A DNA stretch of 64,000 nucleotides, taken from positions 248,001 to 312,000 of the forward strand of contig CAZDOK010000002.1 of assembly GCA_964507025.1 (NCBI GenBank), given 5' to 3'. The DNA comes from Amarobacter sp964507025. Its GTDB lineage: Bacteria; Chloroflexota; Dehalococcoidia; Tepidiformales; Tepidiformaceae. The notes below the pieces were generated by a model. That model did no database searches. It was not told the DNA's origin and saw nothing but the letters and a program-made list of their open reading frames with translations. The translations under genes were made by a program, and so were the position numbers. Positions 46,126-54,861 of this stretch are shown piece after piece. Numbering within the stretch: position 1 is the first letter of the stretch; every line of letters starts with the position of its first letter.

Positions 46126-46797
46126 GTGCCGCGTGAAGCAGTGACTCCCCGCGGCACATCCACGATGCAGCGCTGGATGGGGCCCGTGGGTGTGTTCATC
46201 GTGCTTTCGGCCAGCGCCATCGCGCTCTCCTGGCTCGCCAGCGAATGGGACCGGCTGCCGGGCGACCTCTGGCTCGCACGGCGCATCCAGGAGCTGCCCG
46301 GCGCGTTCGAAGCGCCCGCGGGGCTCATGCGGGCAGCGACCACAACCTGGGTCGTGGTGGTCGCGGGCACCGTGCTGGTGACCGTTTTCGATTTCATGGG
46401 GCGGCGGCGCGCGTGGCTGGTCTTCGCGCTCATGTTGCTGGTGTTGCCGCCCATGCAGGCAGCCATCAAGAACCTCGTCGATCGCCCCCGCCCAGACCCG
46501 TCGCTCATCGAGCGCCGGTCCACGTTCACGAGCGAGAGCTTCCCATCGGGCCACGTGCTGGGGGGCACGGTACTGTTCCTCCTCGCGGCGTGGCTCATCG
46601 CGGGGCGGCTGCCGGCCGGCCGGGCGCGGGTGGCGGCCTGGGTGGCCGCCGGGAGCATCTGCATCCTCGGCGGCATCGCGAATGTGTACGAAGGCGTGCA
46701 CTGGCCGAGCGACGTGGCCGGCGGCTACCTCTGGGCGGGCGTGCTGCTGGTTGGCGCGTGGCTGCTGGTGCGACAGGTCGGGGCCGGGGGTCAGTGA
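46126..46797 (+). CDS. PAP2 family membrane phosphatase
   Basis: The 223-residue protein has about six membrane segments and the three-part PAP2 signature: KNLVDRPRP, PSGH and the NVYEGVHWPSDV variant of SRxYLGVHxPxDV with the catalytic His. It probably dephosphorylates undecaprenyl diphosphate or a phospholipid on the outer face. Start is uncertain: GTG 46126, GTG 46141 or ATG 46165. It follows lysC by one base. Confidence 0.88.
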   Translation: MPREAVTPRGTSTMQRWMGPVGVFIVLSASAIALSWLASEWDRLPGDLWLARRIQELPGAFEAPAGLMRAATTTWVVVVAGTVLVTVFDFMGRRRAWLVFALMLLVLPPMQAAIKNLVDRPRPDPSLIERRSTFTSESFPSGHVLGGTVLFLLAAWLIAGRLPAGRARVAAWVAAGSICILGGIANVYEGVHWPSDVAGGYLWAGVLLVGAWLLVRQVGAGGQ

Positions 46798-46804
46798 AGT
46801 GCCG

Positions 46805-46810
46805 TATCCT
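46805..46810 (+). promoter_or_regulatory. -10 box 6 bases before the 46817 ORF
   Basis: TATCCT, 6-base gap, ATG. Leaderless-type arrangement, although TGAGGG in the gap could also be a weak ribosome-binding site. Confidence 0.35.
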
Positions 46811-46816
46811 TGAGGG

Positions 46817-47077
46817 ATGCAACAGCCAGAGCTCCCGGTTGGACTGGCCTGTGTTGGCGAGAACGACATGAGCGTGAGTTCCGCGGACATCCCCGCTGCT
46901 TCGGAGATCGGTGATGGCGACGTGGCTGAAGTCTCAACCCGCGAGGGCGCGGCTGCCCCTCTGCGGCGATTCCAGGAGGCCTTAGGGCCGTTCTTAACAG
47001 GCGTGGACCCGGTGGCGTTCCAGCGCGGCCTGCGCAATGGGGAGCCGGCGACTCCGAGTTATCCCGCCGGAGGGTAA
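46817..47077 (+). CDS. Small hypothetical protein (86 aa)
   Basis: An acidic protein starting MQQPELPVGLACVGENDMS, without membrane segments or known motif. Support is limited to the -10 box and composition. It is convergent with and overlaps the iron ABC ATPase gene by 19 bases. May be spurious. Confidence 0.35.
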   Translation: MQQPELPVGLACVGENDMSVSSADIPAASEIGDGDVAEVSTREGAAAPLRRFQEALGPFLTGVDPVAFQRGLRNGEPATPSYPAGG

Positions 47078-48084
47078 GCGGGTACCGGCTGCCGCACCGT
47101 CACGCAGAACCGATCCTCAACCGCCTGCGGCGCCGTGCTCGCGATCGTCATCGCAACGACCGCGCCCGAAGGAGTCGTCAGCGTAAGCCGCGTGTGCGCC
47201 CCCTCGAACCGCCGGGCACTCACCGTGACGGCCGCGCCGGGCCCCGGCACCACCCACTCCGGCCGGACCAGCACCCGGCACGGGCCGCGCGCCGGTGTGG
47301 CCAGCGGCACCTCGCCGAGCGGCGTGGCGGCCGACTCCCCGGCTCCCACCCCTTCGAGGAACTGCGCCTCTCCGCCGTAGCTCGCCGCCGCCGGGTTCGC
47401 CGGGCGCAGGTACAGGTCGCGCGGGGTCGCGAACTCGATCACCTTCCCAGCCTCCATCACCGCGATCCGGTCGGCGATCGCCATCGCATCGGCCCGGTCG
47501 TGGGTGACCAGCACCGCGGTCATCGATTCGGCGCGAAGGATGGACGCGACTTCCTCGCGCATGGCCACCCGTAGCCCCGCATCGAGGTTCGAGAACGGCT
47601 CATCCAGCAGGAGCACCCGGGGACGCGGAGCCAGCGAACGCAACAGCGCCACCCGCTGCTGCTGACCGCCGGAGAGCTGGTGCGGGTAACGCCCCGCGAG
47701 CCCTTCGAGCTGCCCCGTCCGGATAAGCTCTTCGACCCGCGCGTTCGAGCCGCGTCCGAGGCCATAGGCGAGGTTCCCGGCAACCGTCTGGTTCGGAAAG
47801 AGCGCGTACTCCTGGAACACCAGGCCCACCGAGCGGCGGTGCGCGGGGATGCTGGCGGTGGGACTCTCGACCAGCCGCCCGCCGATGCGGATCTCCCCCG
47901 CCGTGGCGCGTTCGAAGCCGGCGATGGCGCGCAGGAGCGTGGTCTTCCCACTCCCGCTGCGACCGAGCAGCGCCACCACCTCGCCCGCTTCCACCGAGAG
48001 ACTCGCGCCATCGACCGCCCGCAGCGCCCCGAAGCGCACTTCGACGCCCTCGCAGGTCAGTGGTTCAGGATTCGAGCGATCCAA
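47059..48084 (-). CDS. fbpC: Iron(III) ABC transporter ATP-binding protein (FbpC-like)
   Basis: A 341-residue ATPase of the FbpC/PotA group: Walker A GRSGSGKTT, signature LSGGQQQRVALLRSL, Walker B LLLDEPFSNLD, switch LVTHDRADAMA, and a C-terminal TOBE-like domain (about 240-341). Third gene of a binding protein-permease-ATPase operon for iron import. The likely TTG start (48084) overlaps the permease gene by 20 bases. Confidence 0.88.
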   Translation of the reverse strand: MDRSNPEPLTCEGVEVRFGALRAVDGASLSVEAGEVVALLGRSGSGKTTLLRAIAGFERATAGEIRIGGRLVESPTASIPAHRRSVGLVFQEYALFPNQTVAGNLAYGLGRGSNARVEELIRTGQLEGLAGRYPHQLSGGQQQRVALLRSLAPRPRVLLLDEPFSNLDAGLRVAMREEVASILRAESMTAVLVTHDRADAMAIADRIAVMEAGKVIEFATPRDLYLRPANPAAASYGGEAQFLEGVGAGESAATPLGEVPLATPARGPCRVLVRPEWVVPGPGAAVTVSARRFEGAHTRLTLTTPSGAVVAMTIASTAPQAVEDRFCVTVRQPVPAYPPAG

Positions 48085-49660
48085 GGTCGCCCCTCCAGGT
48101 CAGCAGCGCCACGGGAATCGCTGCCAGGCCGACGAGCACCAGTGCGGGCAGCGCCGCCCCAGCGTACAGCGCGTCGGTGCTTCGGCTCCACACCAGCCCG
48201 GGGAGGGTCTCGTACCCGGGCGGACTGAGGAGGAGGGTGGCGGGGAGTTCCTTCATGACCGTCAGGAACACGAGCAGCCCCGCGGAAGCCATCCCTGGCC
48301 GCGCCAGCGGAATGGTCACCGAAGCCAGCACGCGCAGCGGTGAGCGCCCGAGCGAGGCGCCCGCATCCTCCAGCCGCCGCGGCTGCCGCAGCAGCGATGC
48401 CCGCAACGCCGAGAGCGCGTTCGGCAGAAAGAGGATGACGTAGGCGAGGAGGAGCATCCACGTCGTCTGGTAGAGGTCGCGCGCGTAGCTGATGCCGAAG
48501 AACACCAGCGCGAGCGCAACCACCAGCCCCGGCAGCGCGTGCGTCAGGTAGGCCGCCTGTTCGATGAGGCTGCCGAACGGGCTGGTGTAGCGCGCCGCCA
48601 GGATGGCCACCGGCAGTGCCAGCGCCACCGTGATCGCCCCGCCCGCGAGACCCATCGTCACCGAGTGGCGCGCGGCGGCGCCGATCGCCGGGAAGGTCGC
48701 CTCGGCCTGCATGCCCTTGATCAGCCAGTAGCCCAGCACCCCGAGCGGCAGCCCGAGTGAGACGAGCGCGATAGCGCCAAGGAACGCCACCGCCGGCCAC
48801 CTCCATCGCCCGAGCGGCACCGGGCGCATGAGCGACTGCCGCCGCGAAGCCCGCCGGCCCATCCGCGCGCGCACGGTGAGCTCGGCCGCGAGGATCGCCG
48901 CCGCCGCCAGCGCCAGCATCGCGCCCAGCACCGCCGCACCGGTCCGGTCGAACGAGGTTTGGTACTGGATGAAGATCGATCGCGTGAAGGTGTCGTAGTT
49001 CAGCGTCGAGACCGCGCCGAAGTCGCTCAGCGTGTAGAGCACCACGAGCAGCACCCCAGCAGCGATCGCCGGGACGAGCCCGGGGAGCACCACCCGGAAG
49101 AACGTTCGCAAAGGGCTGGCCCCCAGCGAGCGCGACGCCTCCTCCTCGGAGACGTCCGCTGTTGCGAAGGCCGCGCGCAGCACCAGGTACACGTACGGGA
49201 AGCTCGCTGCCGTCAGCGTGAACGCCGAGCCCCAGAAGCCGTACACCTCCGGAAGCCGCTCCACGCCGAGCGGTTCGAGCCAGCCCTGCAGTGTCCCCCG
49301 CGGCCCGAGGAAGTCGACCACCGTCATCGCCATGATGTAGGAAGGAATCGCAAGGGGAGCGGCCATGAGCACTGCCCAGGCACGCCGCCCGGGGAGCGCG
49401 GCCCGCGTTGTCAGCCATGCCGCGGGCACCGCGATGAGCACGGACGCGACGGCCACGGCCGCCGCCAGCGCCAGGCTCCGGGTCATCAACGGCCCGGCCG
49501 AGTTCTCCAGCGCTTGCCGCCACGGCTCCCAGCCGTGCTCAGTGCTCCGCTTCGCCAGGTACCACGCCGGGATGAACGTGGCCGCGACGGCAAGCAGCCC
49601 CGGCAGCCAGATGGCAGCCGGGGCCGTGCGATGACGGAGCCGGAAAACCCGGGCCACCAT
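48065..49660 (-). CDS. fbpB: Iron(III) ABC transporter permease (FbpB-like)
   Basis: The 531-residue protein is a fused double permease with 12 membrane segments and two EAA-like loops (EEASRSLGASPLRTFFRVVLP, LEDAGASLGRSPLRVLASVTIP), which contact the ATPase. This size and duplication are typical for FbpB/SfuB. Lies 2 bases after fbpA. Confidence 0.92.
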   Translation of the reverse strand: MVARVFRLRHRTAPAAIWLPGLLAVAATFIPAWYLAKRSTEHGWEPWRQALENSAGPLMTRSLALAAAVAVASVLIAVPAAWLTTRAALPGRRAWAVLMAAPLAIPSYIMAMTVVDFLGPRGTLQGWLEPLGVERLPEVYGFWGSAFTLTAASFPYVYLVLRAAFATADVSEEEASRSLGASPLRTFFRVVLPGLVPAIAAGVLLVVLYTLSDFGAVSTLNYDTFTRSIFIQYQTSFDRTGAAVLGAMLALAAAAILAAELTVRARMGRRASRRQSLMRPVPLGRWRWPAVAFLGAIALVSLGLPLGVLGYWLIKGMQAEATFPAIGAAARHSVTMGLAGGAITVALALPVAILAARYTSPFGSLIEQAAYLTHALPGLVVALALVFFGISYARDLYQTTWMLLLAYVILFLPNALSALRASLLRQPRRLEDAGASLGRSPLRVLASVTIPLARPGMASAGLLVFLTVMKELPATLLLSPPGYETLPGLVWSRSTDALYAGAALPALVLVGLAAIPVALLTWRGDLGSLES

Positions 49661-49662
49661 CG

Positions 49663-50739
49663 CTACTTCAGGACGCCCGTGGAACGCAGCAGAGCGAGCG
49701 TGCCCTGAAGGTCTTGCAGATCGGAAAGGTCGAGGGCGGGCGGCTTGAGCTCGCTCAGCGGCTTCAGCCGGCTATCGGCCGCGACACCATCGGCCAGCGG
49801 ATACTCGAACGTCTGCTCGGAGAAGTACTTCTGAGCGGCCTCGCCGAGGAGGTACTGGACAAAGGCGCGCCCCGCCTCGGCGTTCGGCGCCGACTTCAGG
49901 ATGCCCGCGCCCGCGATGTTCACGAGCGAACCGGGGTCGCCGGCGGCCGTGTAGTGGTTACGCGCCTTGAAGCCCTCGCCCTGGTCCTTCAGGAACCCGT
50001 AGAGGTAGTAGTGGTTGACCAGGCCGAGCTGGATCTCGCCCGCCGCAACCGCGCTGACGATCGACTTGTTGTCCTTGTAGGCCTTCACGTCGTTCTTCAG
50101 CATCGCCTCGAGCCAGGCCTGCGCGCCTGCCTCGCCCTCGAGTTGCCGCAGGCCAGTCACGAACGCCTGGAACGACGCGTTGGTGGGCGCCCAGCCGACC
50201 TTGCCCTTCCACACCTCGTCGGTCAGGTCCTTCACTGAATCGGGAAGCTTGTCCGCCGTCACCAGGTCCGGGTTGTAGACGATGACGCGCGCGCGGCCGG
50301 TCACGCCCACCCACGAGTTGTCCTCGGCGCGGTAGGTCTCCGGCACCAGGTCCGTGATGGACGCGGGCAGCTCGGCGAAGGCGCCAGTGGTCTTGAGCGC
50401 GCCGAGCGCGCCGGCATCCTGGGCGAAGAACACATCGGCAGGGGACTTCGACCCCTCCTCGGCGATGAGGGCGGCCAGCTCGGCAGTGTCGCCGTACTTC
50501 ACCTTGACGGCGATGCCGGTGTCCTTCGTGAACTGCTCGAAGAGCGGCTTCACGAGGGATTCGCCGCGGCCCGAATAGACGGTGATGGAACCGGAGGGCT
50601 TTTCGGTCGCGGTGGCGGTGGCCGGGGTAGTAGCGGAGCCGTTGGCCGCGTCGTCATCATCATCGCCACCGCAGGCGGCAGCGAGGAGGGGGATGGCCGC
50701 GAGTGCGGCGAAGAGGAGGAGGAACCGGGAGACCTTCAT
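49663..50739 (-). CDS. fbpA: Iron(III)-binding lipoprotein (FbpA-like)
   Basis: A 358-residue solute-binding protein: lipobox LLAAACGG, acidic tether, then ITVYSGRGESLVKPLFEQF and the metal-site region NHYYLYG (adjacent Tyr residues that coordinate Fe3+ in FbpA). Captures ferric iron on the outer face for the FbpB/C importer. Its promoter contains DtxR/IdeR-like palindromes, supporting iron repression. Confidence 0.92.
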   Translation of the reverse strand: MKVSRFLLLFAALAAIPLLAAACGGDDDDDAANGSATTPATATATEKPSGSITVYSGRGESLVKPLFEQFTKDTGIAVKVKYGDTAELAALIAEEGSKSPADVFFAQDAGALGALKTTGAFAELPASITDLVPETYRAEDNSWVGVTGRARVIVYNPDLVTADKLPDSVKDLTDEVWKGKVGWAPTNASFQAFVTGLRQLEGEAGAQAWLEAMLKNDVKAYKDNKSIVSAVAAGEIQLGLVNHYYLYGFLKDQGEGFKARNHYTAAGDPGSLVNIAGAGILKSAPNAEAGRAFVQYLLGEAAQKYFSEQTFEYPLADGVAADSRLKPLSELKPPALDLSDLQDLQGTLALLRSTGVLK

Positions 50740-50809
50740 CGGTTAGGCGAACCGCCTGAGGTAAGAGTATCGATGCCTAAGTATTAGGCATGCCTAACTC
50801 TTTGTGCAA
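50740..50809 (-). promoter_or_regulatory. fbpABC promoter with DtxR/IdeR-like operators
   Basis: On the minus strand TTGCAC (50804-50809), 17 bases, TAATAC (50781-50786). Two overlapping palindromes cover the -10 and spacer: ATGCCTAA-GTA-TTAGGCAT (50773-50791) and TTAGGCATGCCTAA (50784-50797), close to the DtxR/IdeR box TTAGGTTAGSCTAACCTAA. A weaker TTAGGCG...CGCCTGA lies next to the start codon. Confidence 0.7.
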
Positions 50810-51131
50810 GTGCGATCTAAGAGTTGGCCCGGCCTAGCTCCCTTCTTCGACGCCGAAGCCGGCGGGCTGAGGGGCGCACACCCACCCCACCGGCAGCGGC
50901 CAGGGAAGAGCCGGGTCTCCTCCATCCCCTGCACGTGAAACCCGGTCCTGTCCTGACCCCTCATTGAGATGGAAGGCGCGAGCCCAACTGCAGCAGTGTC
51001 ACCCTTCCTGAGCGTTTACTTAGCTTGCAGATGTAGGACAAGGGGCCACACCGAACTTGCGGGGCCAAGGGGCGGGGGAATAACGTCGGGCGTGGTGGGG
51101 GGTGTATTCCCGTGTGCAAAAGGGGTGGAGG
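50810..51131. other. Intergenic region between fbpA and the 51 kb islet
   Basis: Apart from the fbp operator it holds a GC-rich imperfect stem (GCCGGCGGG/CCCACCGGC, about 50861-50903) and a TGTATT box near 51103 that may serve the next gene. No gene seen. Confidence 0.4.
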
Positions 51132-51893
51132 ATGCGACTCATTCGGAAACCGACGGTGATTCTCATCCTGGCGATCGCTGTGATCGCGACCGCAACGTTT
51201 ACGGCCACGTACACGATGCGGGGATCCGACAGAGTGTCCCGCGCGACGACCGGAGCAACGCCGCCCGACCATACGGTCACGCCGGCACCGAACACAACGC
51301 CAGACACTTCACAGCCGTTCTGGTATCAGCCATTCGTCAATCAGGATGCCCAGCGCCAGCCGTTTCGCGGGGAGCTAAACGGACTCGAGGTCGATCCGTA
51401 TTGGCAGGGCAGGACCGGGTTCGAGCTCTGCCCGGGGACGGGACTGGAGCCGGCACCACCGCGGGCGGAGATCTCTGTCGCTACAGCCCCCGGGCCTTTG
51501 CGTGTGGACCCTGAATCGATGCCATCCGGAGTGGTGCCATCAAACGTCCCTGATGTCTTTCTCTGCGGGGAGGAACTGTTCGAAATCGCCTGGACCTTCG
51601 CGGTCTCGCCCGGCACCCCAGATGTCAACGAGGGGGGCAGCGGGCTGCTGGTTCATCGTATCCGAGGTCGCGAGCCCGTTACCTACGGATCCCCCAGGGA
51701 GCGGTGGTTCGAATCCACGGTCAACGGTATACCCGTCGTCGTCTCCCGGCCGATCGTCTCGGTGGGAAACAAACAGTTCGGAGGGTGCTTCCTCGCCGGC
51801 TACAACCCGGAGACGGACGTGTTAACAACGATCTCCGGCCTGGCAGCCAACGAAGGTTTTTGCCTCCAGGTCGCAGCGGCGGTGATGAAATGA
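51132..51893 (+). CDS. Membrane-anchored or secreted protein of unknown function
   Basis: A 253-residue protein with an N-terminal signal anchor (PTVILILAIAVIATATFTATY), a Thr/Pro-rich linker and an ectodomain with several Cys (ELCPGTGLE, VFLCGEELF, GGCFLAGYN, GFCLQVA). No family recognised. Its stop overlaps the start of the following broken gene as ATGA, so both once formed an operon. Composition is less GC-rich than the surroundings, which suggests acquisition. Confidence 0.65.
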   Translation: MRLIRKPTVILILAIAVIATATFTATYTMRGSDRVSRATTGATPPDHTVTPAPNTTPDTSQPFWYQPFVNQDAQRQPFRGELNGLEVDPYWQGRTGFELCPGTGLEPAPPRAEISVATAPGPLRVDPESMPSGVVPSNVPDVFLCGEELFEIAWTFAVSPGTPDVNEGGSGLLVHRIRGREPVTYGSPRERWFESTVNGIPVVVSRPIVSVGNKQFGGCFLAGYNPETDVLTTISGLAANEGFCLQVAAAVMK

Positions 51894-52565
51894 GAGTCAC
51901 GATAGCCAGGGCCGTCGGTATCGCCGTCCTAATTAGGGGCCATGGCTGGTCTCACCGTTCCGAAGGAGTCCAAAGCCGTTAATTACTCCGTCTATATCGA
52001 ACTATGGCCAGGCGGTTCTTCCGACCTTACCTGCGGCTGGCATAGCGGGCCCTGTTACGACGATGACTCACAGGTTAGCTCTGGTGCAGCTCTCGACTGA
52101 GCAGCAAGCGCTACCATAAGCTTCTACGTCAAGTCGTCTACCGATTCTGGCTTGTTCTCGGTGTCTGGAACCGCATACTTGACGAGTCAGACCCAAACTA
52201 GTTGTAGCCACACGATGTACGCAAGTGTTTACGATAACACGGCCACATGGCGGGCGGGCGTGTGGTACTACCATACCGACGACTCACTATCGAGTTACAA
52301 CCAGGACATCAACACTCAACAGTATAATCTCGTGTCCACGTCGAAGGCAATAGGCACGACTGCCAACGAAACCGGGTGTGGCTCGTCCTGGACCGGGTAT
52401 CACGTACACCAAATGAGCGATGGCGGGTGGACGCTAGCCAACTACCCAGACCACTCAACTTGCAACAAGGACTACCCTGAGCCCTTCACCAACGACGTTA
52501 GCGACTGCTGGGTGTCCAACAGCTACTCCATGGGCTACGCGAACTGGTCCGTGCCCTATCCGTGA
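51890..52565 (+). pseudogene. Broken secreted-protein gene (frameshift plus in-frame TGA)
   Basis: An ATG at 51890 starts a signal-peptide-like frame (MRVTIARAVGIAVLI) that loses phase near 51930. The continuation is in another frame from AMAGLTVPKESKAV (51939 on), runs to a TGA at 52098-52100, and goes on in the same frame through AASATISFYV to YANWSVPYP at 52565. Joined, this gives a protein of about 225 residues rich in Tyr, Ser, Thr and Cys, probably exported. Two lesions make it a likely pseudogene; sequencing errors are another possibility. The intact 3' part (52152-52565) could still be called as a separate frame. Confidence 0.6.
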
Positions 52566-52631
52566 TCTGATGACCAAGCCGCGAAGCCCCGGGGGCGCGT
52601 TGGCCCCTGGCCATCCGCTGCCCACTTCGCC

Positions 52632-53210
52632 TTAGCTCGTCATCCCCTGGAGCCCCACGAGCGCGCGGCCGTGTTCGATCTCGCCCATGTGGCGCAGGCC
52701 GTGCTGGTAGACGAAGCATTCCAGCACCTCGAGCCTGCGCAGCGGCGCGCCCGGCCCAATCACGATCGCGCAGAAAATGTTCTGCATGTTCGGCGGCAGC
52801 TGCGGCAGGATGACTTCGGCCAGCATGTCCGCGGTGATGGTGTCGAGCACGCGCGAGGTACGGGCGATCACCTCCGCCTGGTACTGCTTCCACGCCTCGA
52901 AGTCGCCGAAGCGCAGGTGCTGCATCTCCTCCACGGTCTCCTCACGGCCGAGCACATCGATGTTGACGCCGACCTTCGCGCCCCAGCCGCCGCTGACCCA
53001 GAGCGGCTGTTCGCGCCAGAACATGACGCTGATGGACTGGTCCTGGGCGCGGATGTAGTGGCTGAAGCTGAACGCCATGGGCAGCACGCCCTCGCGCTCG
53101 TGGTGGTTCACCTGCTCGAGCGTGAGGTCGCTGGCGGCGCGCTCCCAGAGGATGTTCATGGCGCGGATCCGGTTGCGCAGGGAGTCGACAAACATGGCTT
53201 CGTGGCTCAT
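52632..53210 (-). CDS. DinB-like helical-bundle protein
   Basis: The 192-residue protein resembles the DinB/YfiT four-helix bundle family: FVDSLRNRIRAMNILWERA, an early HHEREG, FSFSHYIRAQDQSI with His, and a late ECFVYQHGLRHMGEIEHGRAL with two His that may complete a metal site. Family members are thiol transferases or of unknown role. Start overlaps the stop of the metallo-beta-lactamase gene by 4 bases (ATGA). Confidence 0.72.
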   Translation of the reverse strand: MSHEAMFVDSLRNRIRAMNILWERAASDLTLEQVNHHEREGVLPMAFSFSHYIRAQDQSISVMFWREQPLWVSGGWGAKVGVNIDVLGREETVEEMQHLRFGDFEAWKQYQAEVIARTSRVLDTITADMLAEVILPQLPPNMQNIFCAIVIGPGAPLRRLEVLECFVYQHGLRHMGEIEHGRALVGLQGMTS

Positions 53211-54124
53211 GCGCTTGCTCTCTTCTCGACGGGGATGCGCTCGGTATCGCGGGCGACGTGGATGGGGCCGCCGTACAGCTCGGCCATGCCCTGCGTGAAG
53301 GCCTGCACCTCTGGCCCATCGTTGGGGATGGGCGGGATGAGGTGCGAGAGCACCAGCTTGCCAACCCCGGCGCTCGTCGCGAGCTTCGCTACGTCGTCGG
53401 TCGGGATGTGGTAGGTGGGGATGTCGCCGAAGAGCGACGCCTGGAGCTCGCGTCCCATCATCCGCAGCGCGTTCCGCCGCATCTCCAGCATCGGGACGTT
53501 CATCGCCTCGCACACCAGCATGTCGGCGCCCTCCGAGGCGTGCAGGAGCGACTCGCAGAATGTGGTATCTCCCGACATCACTACGGACCGGCCGTCGAAA
53601 CGCAGCCGGTAGCCGAAGGCCGGTACCACCGGGTAGTGGTTCACCTCGAAGCTCTCGATGCTCAAGTCATCAATGTCCAGGAACCTCTCCGCCCGCTGCG
53701 TGACCGGCACTTCGGTGACCTCGACCTTGATGCCGTCCGGGTGGAGCTTCCCCTCGTGATGCTTGAGGCGGAAGCCGATATCGCGCCGGAGGGCCATCAG
53801 GAAGCCCTCGACCATCTCCTTCGTCCCCTCGGGCCCGAACACGCGCAACGGCTTCGTCGCGCCCGCTGTCCACCGGAGGAACAGGAAGTCGGGGAAATCG
53901 GTGATGTGGTCGGAGTGCATGTGGGTGAAGACGGCCGTGTCGATCTGCCCGGGCATCACGCCGCTGAGCAGGATCTTGCGCGCGGCGCCCCAGCCGCAAT
54001 CAACCAGGACGTGCGTCTCGCCCGCGACCACCACATGGCCCGCGCCACAGCGATCGGCACTCGGTAGCGGGCTCCCCGTGCCAAGGAAGACGACCTCGAA
54101 ACGTTCTGCCACTGGCTCCTCCAC
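53207..54124 (-). CDS. Metallo-beta-lactamase fold hydrolase (RNase Z/AtsA-like)
   Basis: A 305-residue MBL protein: strand LGTGSPLPSADRCG, VDCGWGAA, metal motif HMHSDH, later FGYRLRFDGRSVVMSGDTTFCESL (bridging Asp) and LSHLIPP (last His). This layout is that of arylsulfatase/RNase Z-type enzymes with two zinc ions. GTG start at 54124 or GTG 54112. Co-transcribed with the DinB-like gene. Confidence 0.88.
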   Translation of the reverse strand: MEEPVAERFEVVFLGTGSPLPSADRCGAGHVVVAGETHVLVDCGWGAARKILLSGVMPGQIDTAVFTHMHSDHITDFPDFLFLRWTAGATKPLRVFGPEGTKEMVEGFLMALRRDIGFRLKHHEGKLHPDGIKVEVTEVPVTQRAERFLDIDDLSIESFEVNHYPVVPAFGYRLRFDGRSVVMSGDTTFCESLLHASEGADMLVCEAMNVPMLEMRRNALRMMGRELQASLFGDIPTYHIPTDDVAKLATSAGVGKLVLSHLIPPIPNDGPEVQAFTQGMAELYGGPIHVARDTERIPVEKRASA

Positions 54125-54201
54125 GCCGGCATCCGGCGATTTGTGACACTACCAGTGACAGAATCGCGTGGCAAGCACCCCGGGGCCGGTCCGGTCCTCC
54201 C

Positions 54202-54861
54202 TCACTCGCCCGTCCCGGGGGCCACCAGGCCGGTCTCGTAGGCCACGATCACGGCATGGACGCGGTCGCGCAGGTCGAGCTTGGCGAGCACGTTCGAGAC
54301 ATGCGTCTTCACGGTGGCTGGCGTCAGCACGAGCTCGGCGGCGATCTCCGCGTTCGCCATGCCCCGCGCCAGCAGCCGAAGGACATCCAGCTCCCGGGGG
54401 GTGAGCTCAGCCAGGCGCGACGCGTCGGGCTGCCGGGGAGTGCCCCGGGCAAACGCATCGATGACGCGGCGCGTGACAGCCGGCGCGAGCACCGCTTCGC
54501 CACCCGCCACCACGCGGATGGCCGCGGCCAGATCCTCCACGCTCGCATCCTTCAGGAGGAAGCCGCTCGCGCCAGCCTTCAGCGCCTGGAAGACGTACTC
54601 GTCGAGGTCGAACGTGGTGAGCGCGAGCAGCCGCGTGGCCACCCCCGCGGCGGTGAGCCGACGCATCGCCTCGATGCCGTCCATCACCGGCATGCGGATA
54701 TCGAGCAAGGCCACATCGGGCCGCGCCTGTTGGATGAGACGCACCGCCTCCTCGCCGTCCGCCGCCTCGCCCACCACCTCGATGTCCGGCTCCATGCCCA
54801 GGAGCGAAACGAGCCCGCGCCGCACCATCCCCTGGTCATCGGCCACCACCACGCTAATCAC
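54202..54861 (-). CDS. NarL/LuxR family response regulator
   Basis: The 219-residue protein has a receiver domain (acidic ADD at the N-terminus, phospho-Asp D54 in LLDIRMP, conserved Lys in FLLKDAS) and a C-terminal GerE HTH (LTPRELDVLRLLARGMANAEIAAEL). It should be phosphorylated by the kinase encoded just upstream, whose end overlaps this start by 8 bases. Target genes are unknown. Confidence 0.93.
   Translation of the reverse strand: MISVVVADDQGMVRRGLVSLLGMEPDIEVVGEAADGEEAVRLIQQARPDVALLDIRMPVMDGIEAMRRLTAAGVATRLLALTTFDLDEYVFQALKAGASGFLLKDASVEDLAAAIRVVAGGEAVLAPAVTRRVIDAFARGTPRQPDASRLAELTPRELDVLRLLARGMANAEIAAELVLTPATVKTHVSNVLAKLDLRDRVHAVIVAYETGLVAPGTGE

Noticed and set aside
52098..52100. 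In-frame TGA in the broken secreted-protein gene as a second selenocysteine codon
   Set aside because: Context (ALD-TGA-AAS) is not a redox motif, I see no good SECIS hairpin, and a frameshift lies upstream, so gene decay or error is more likely.
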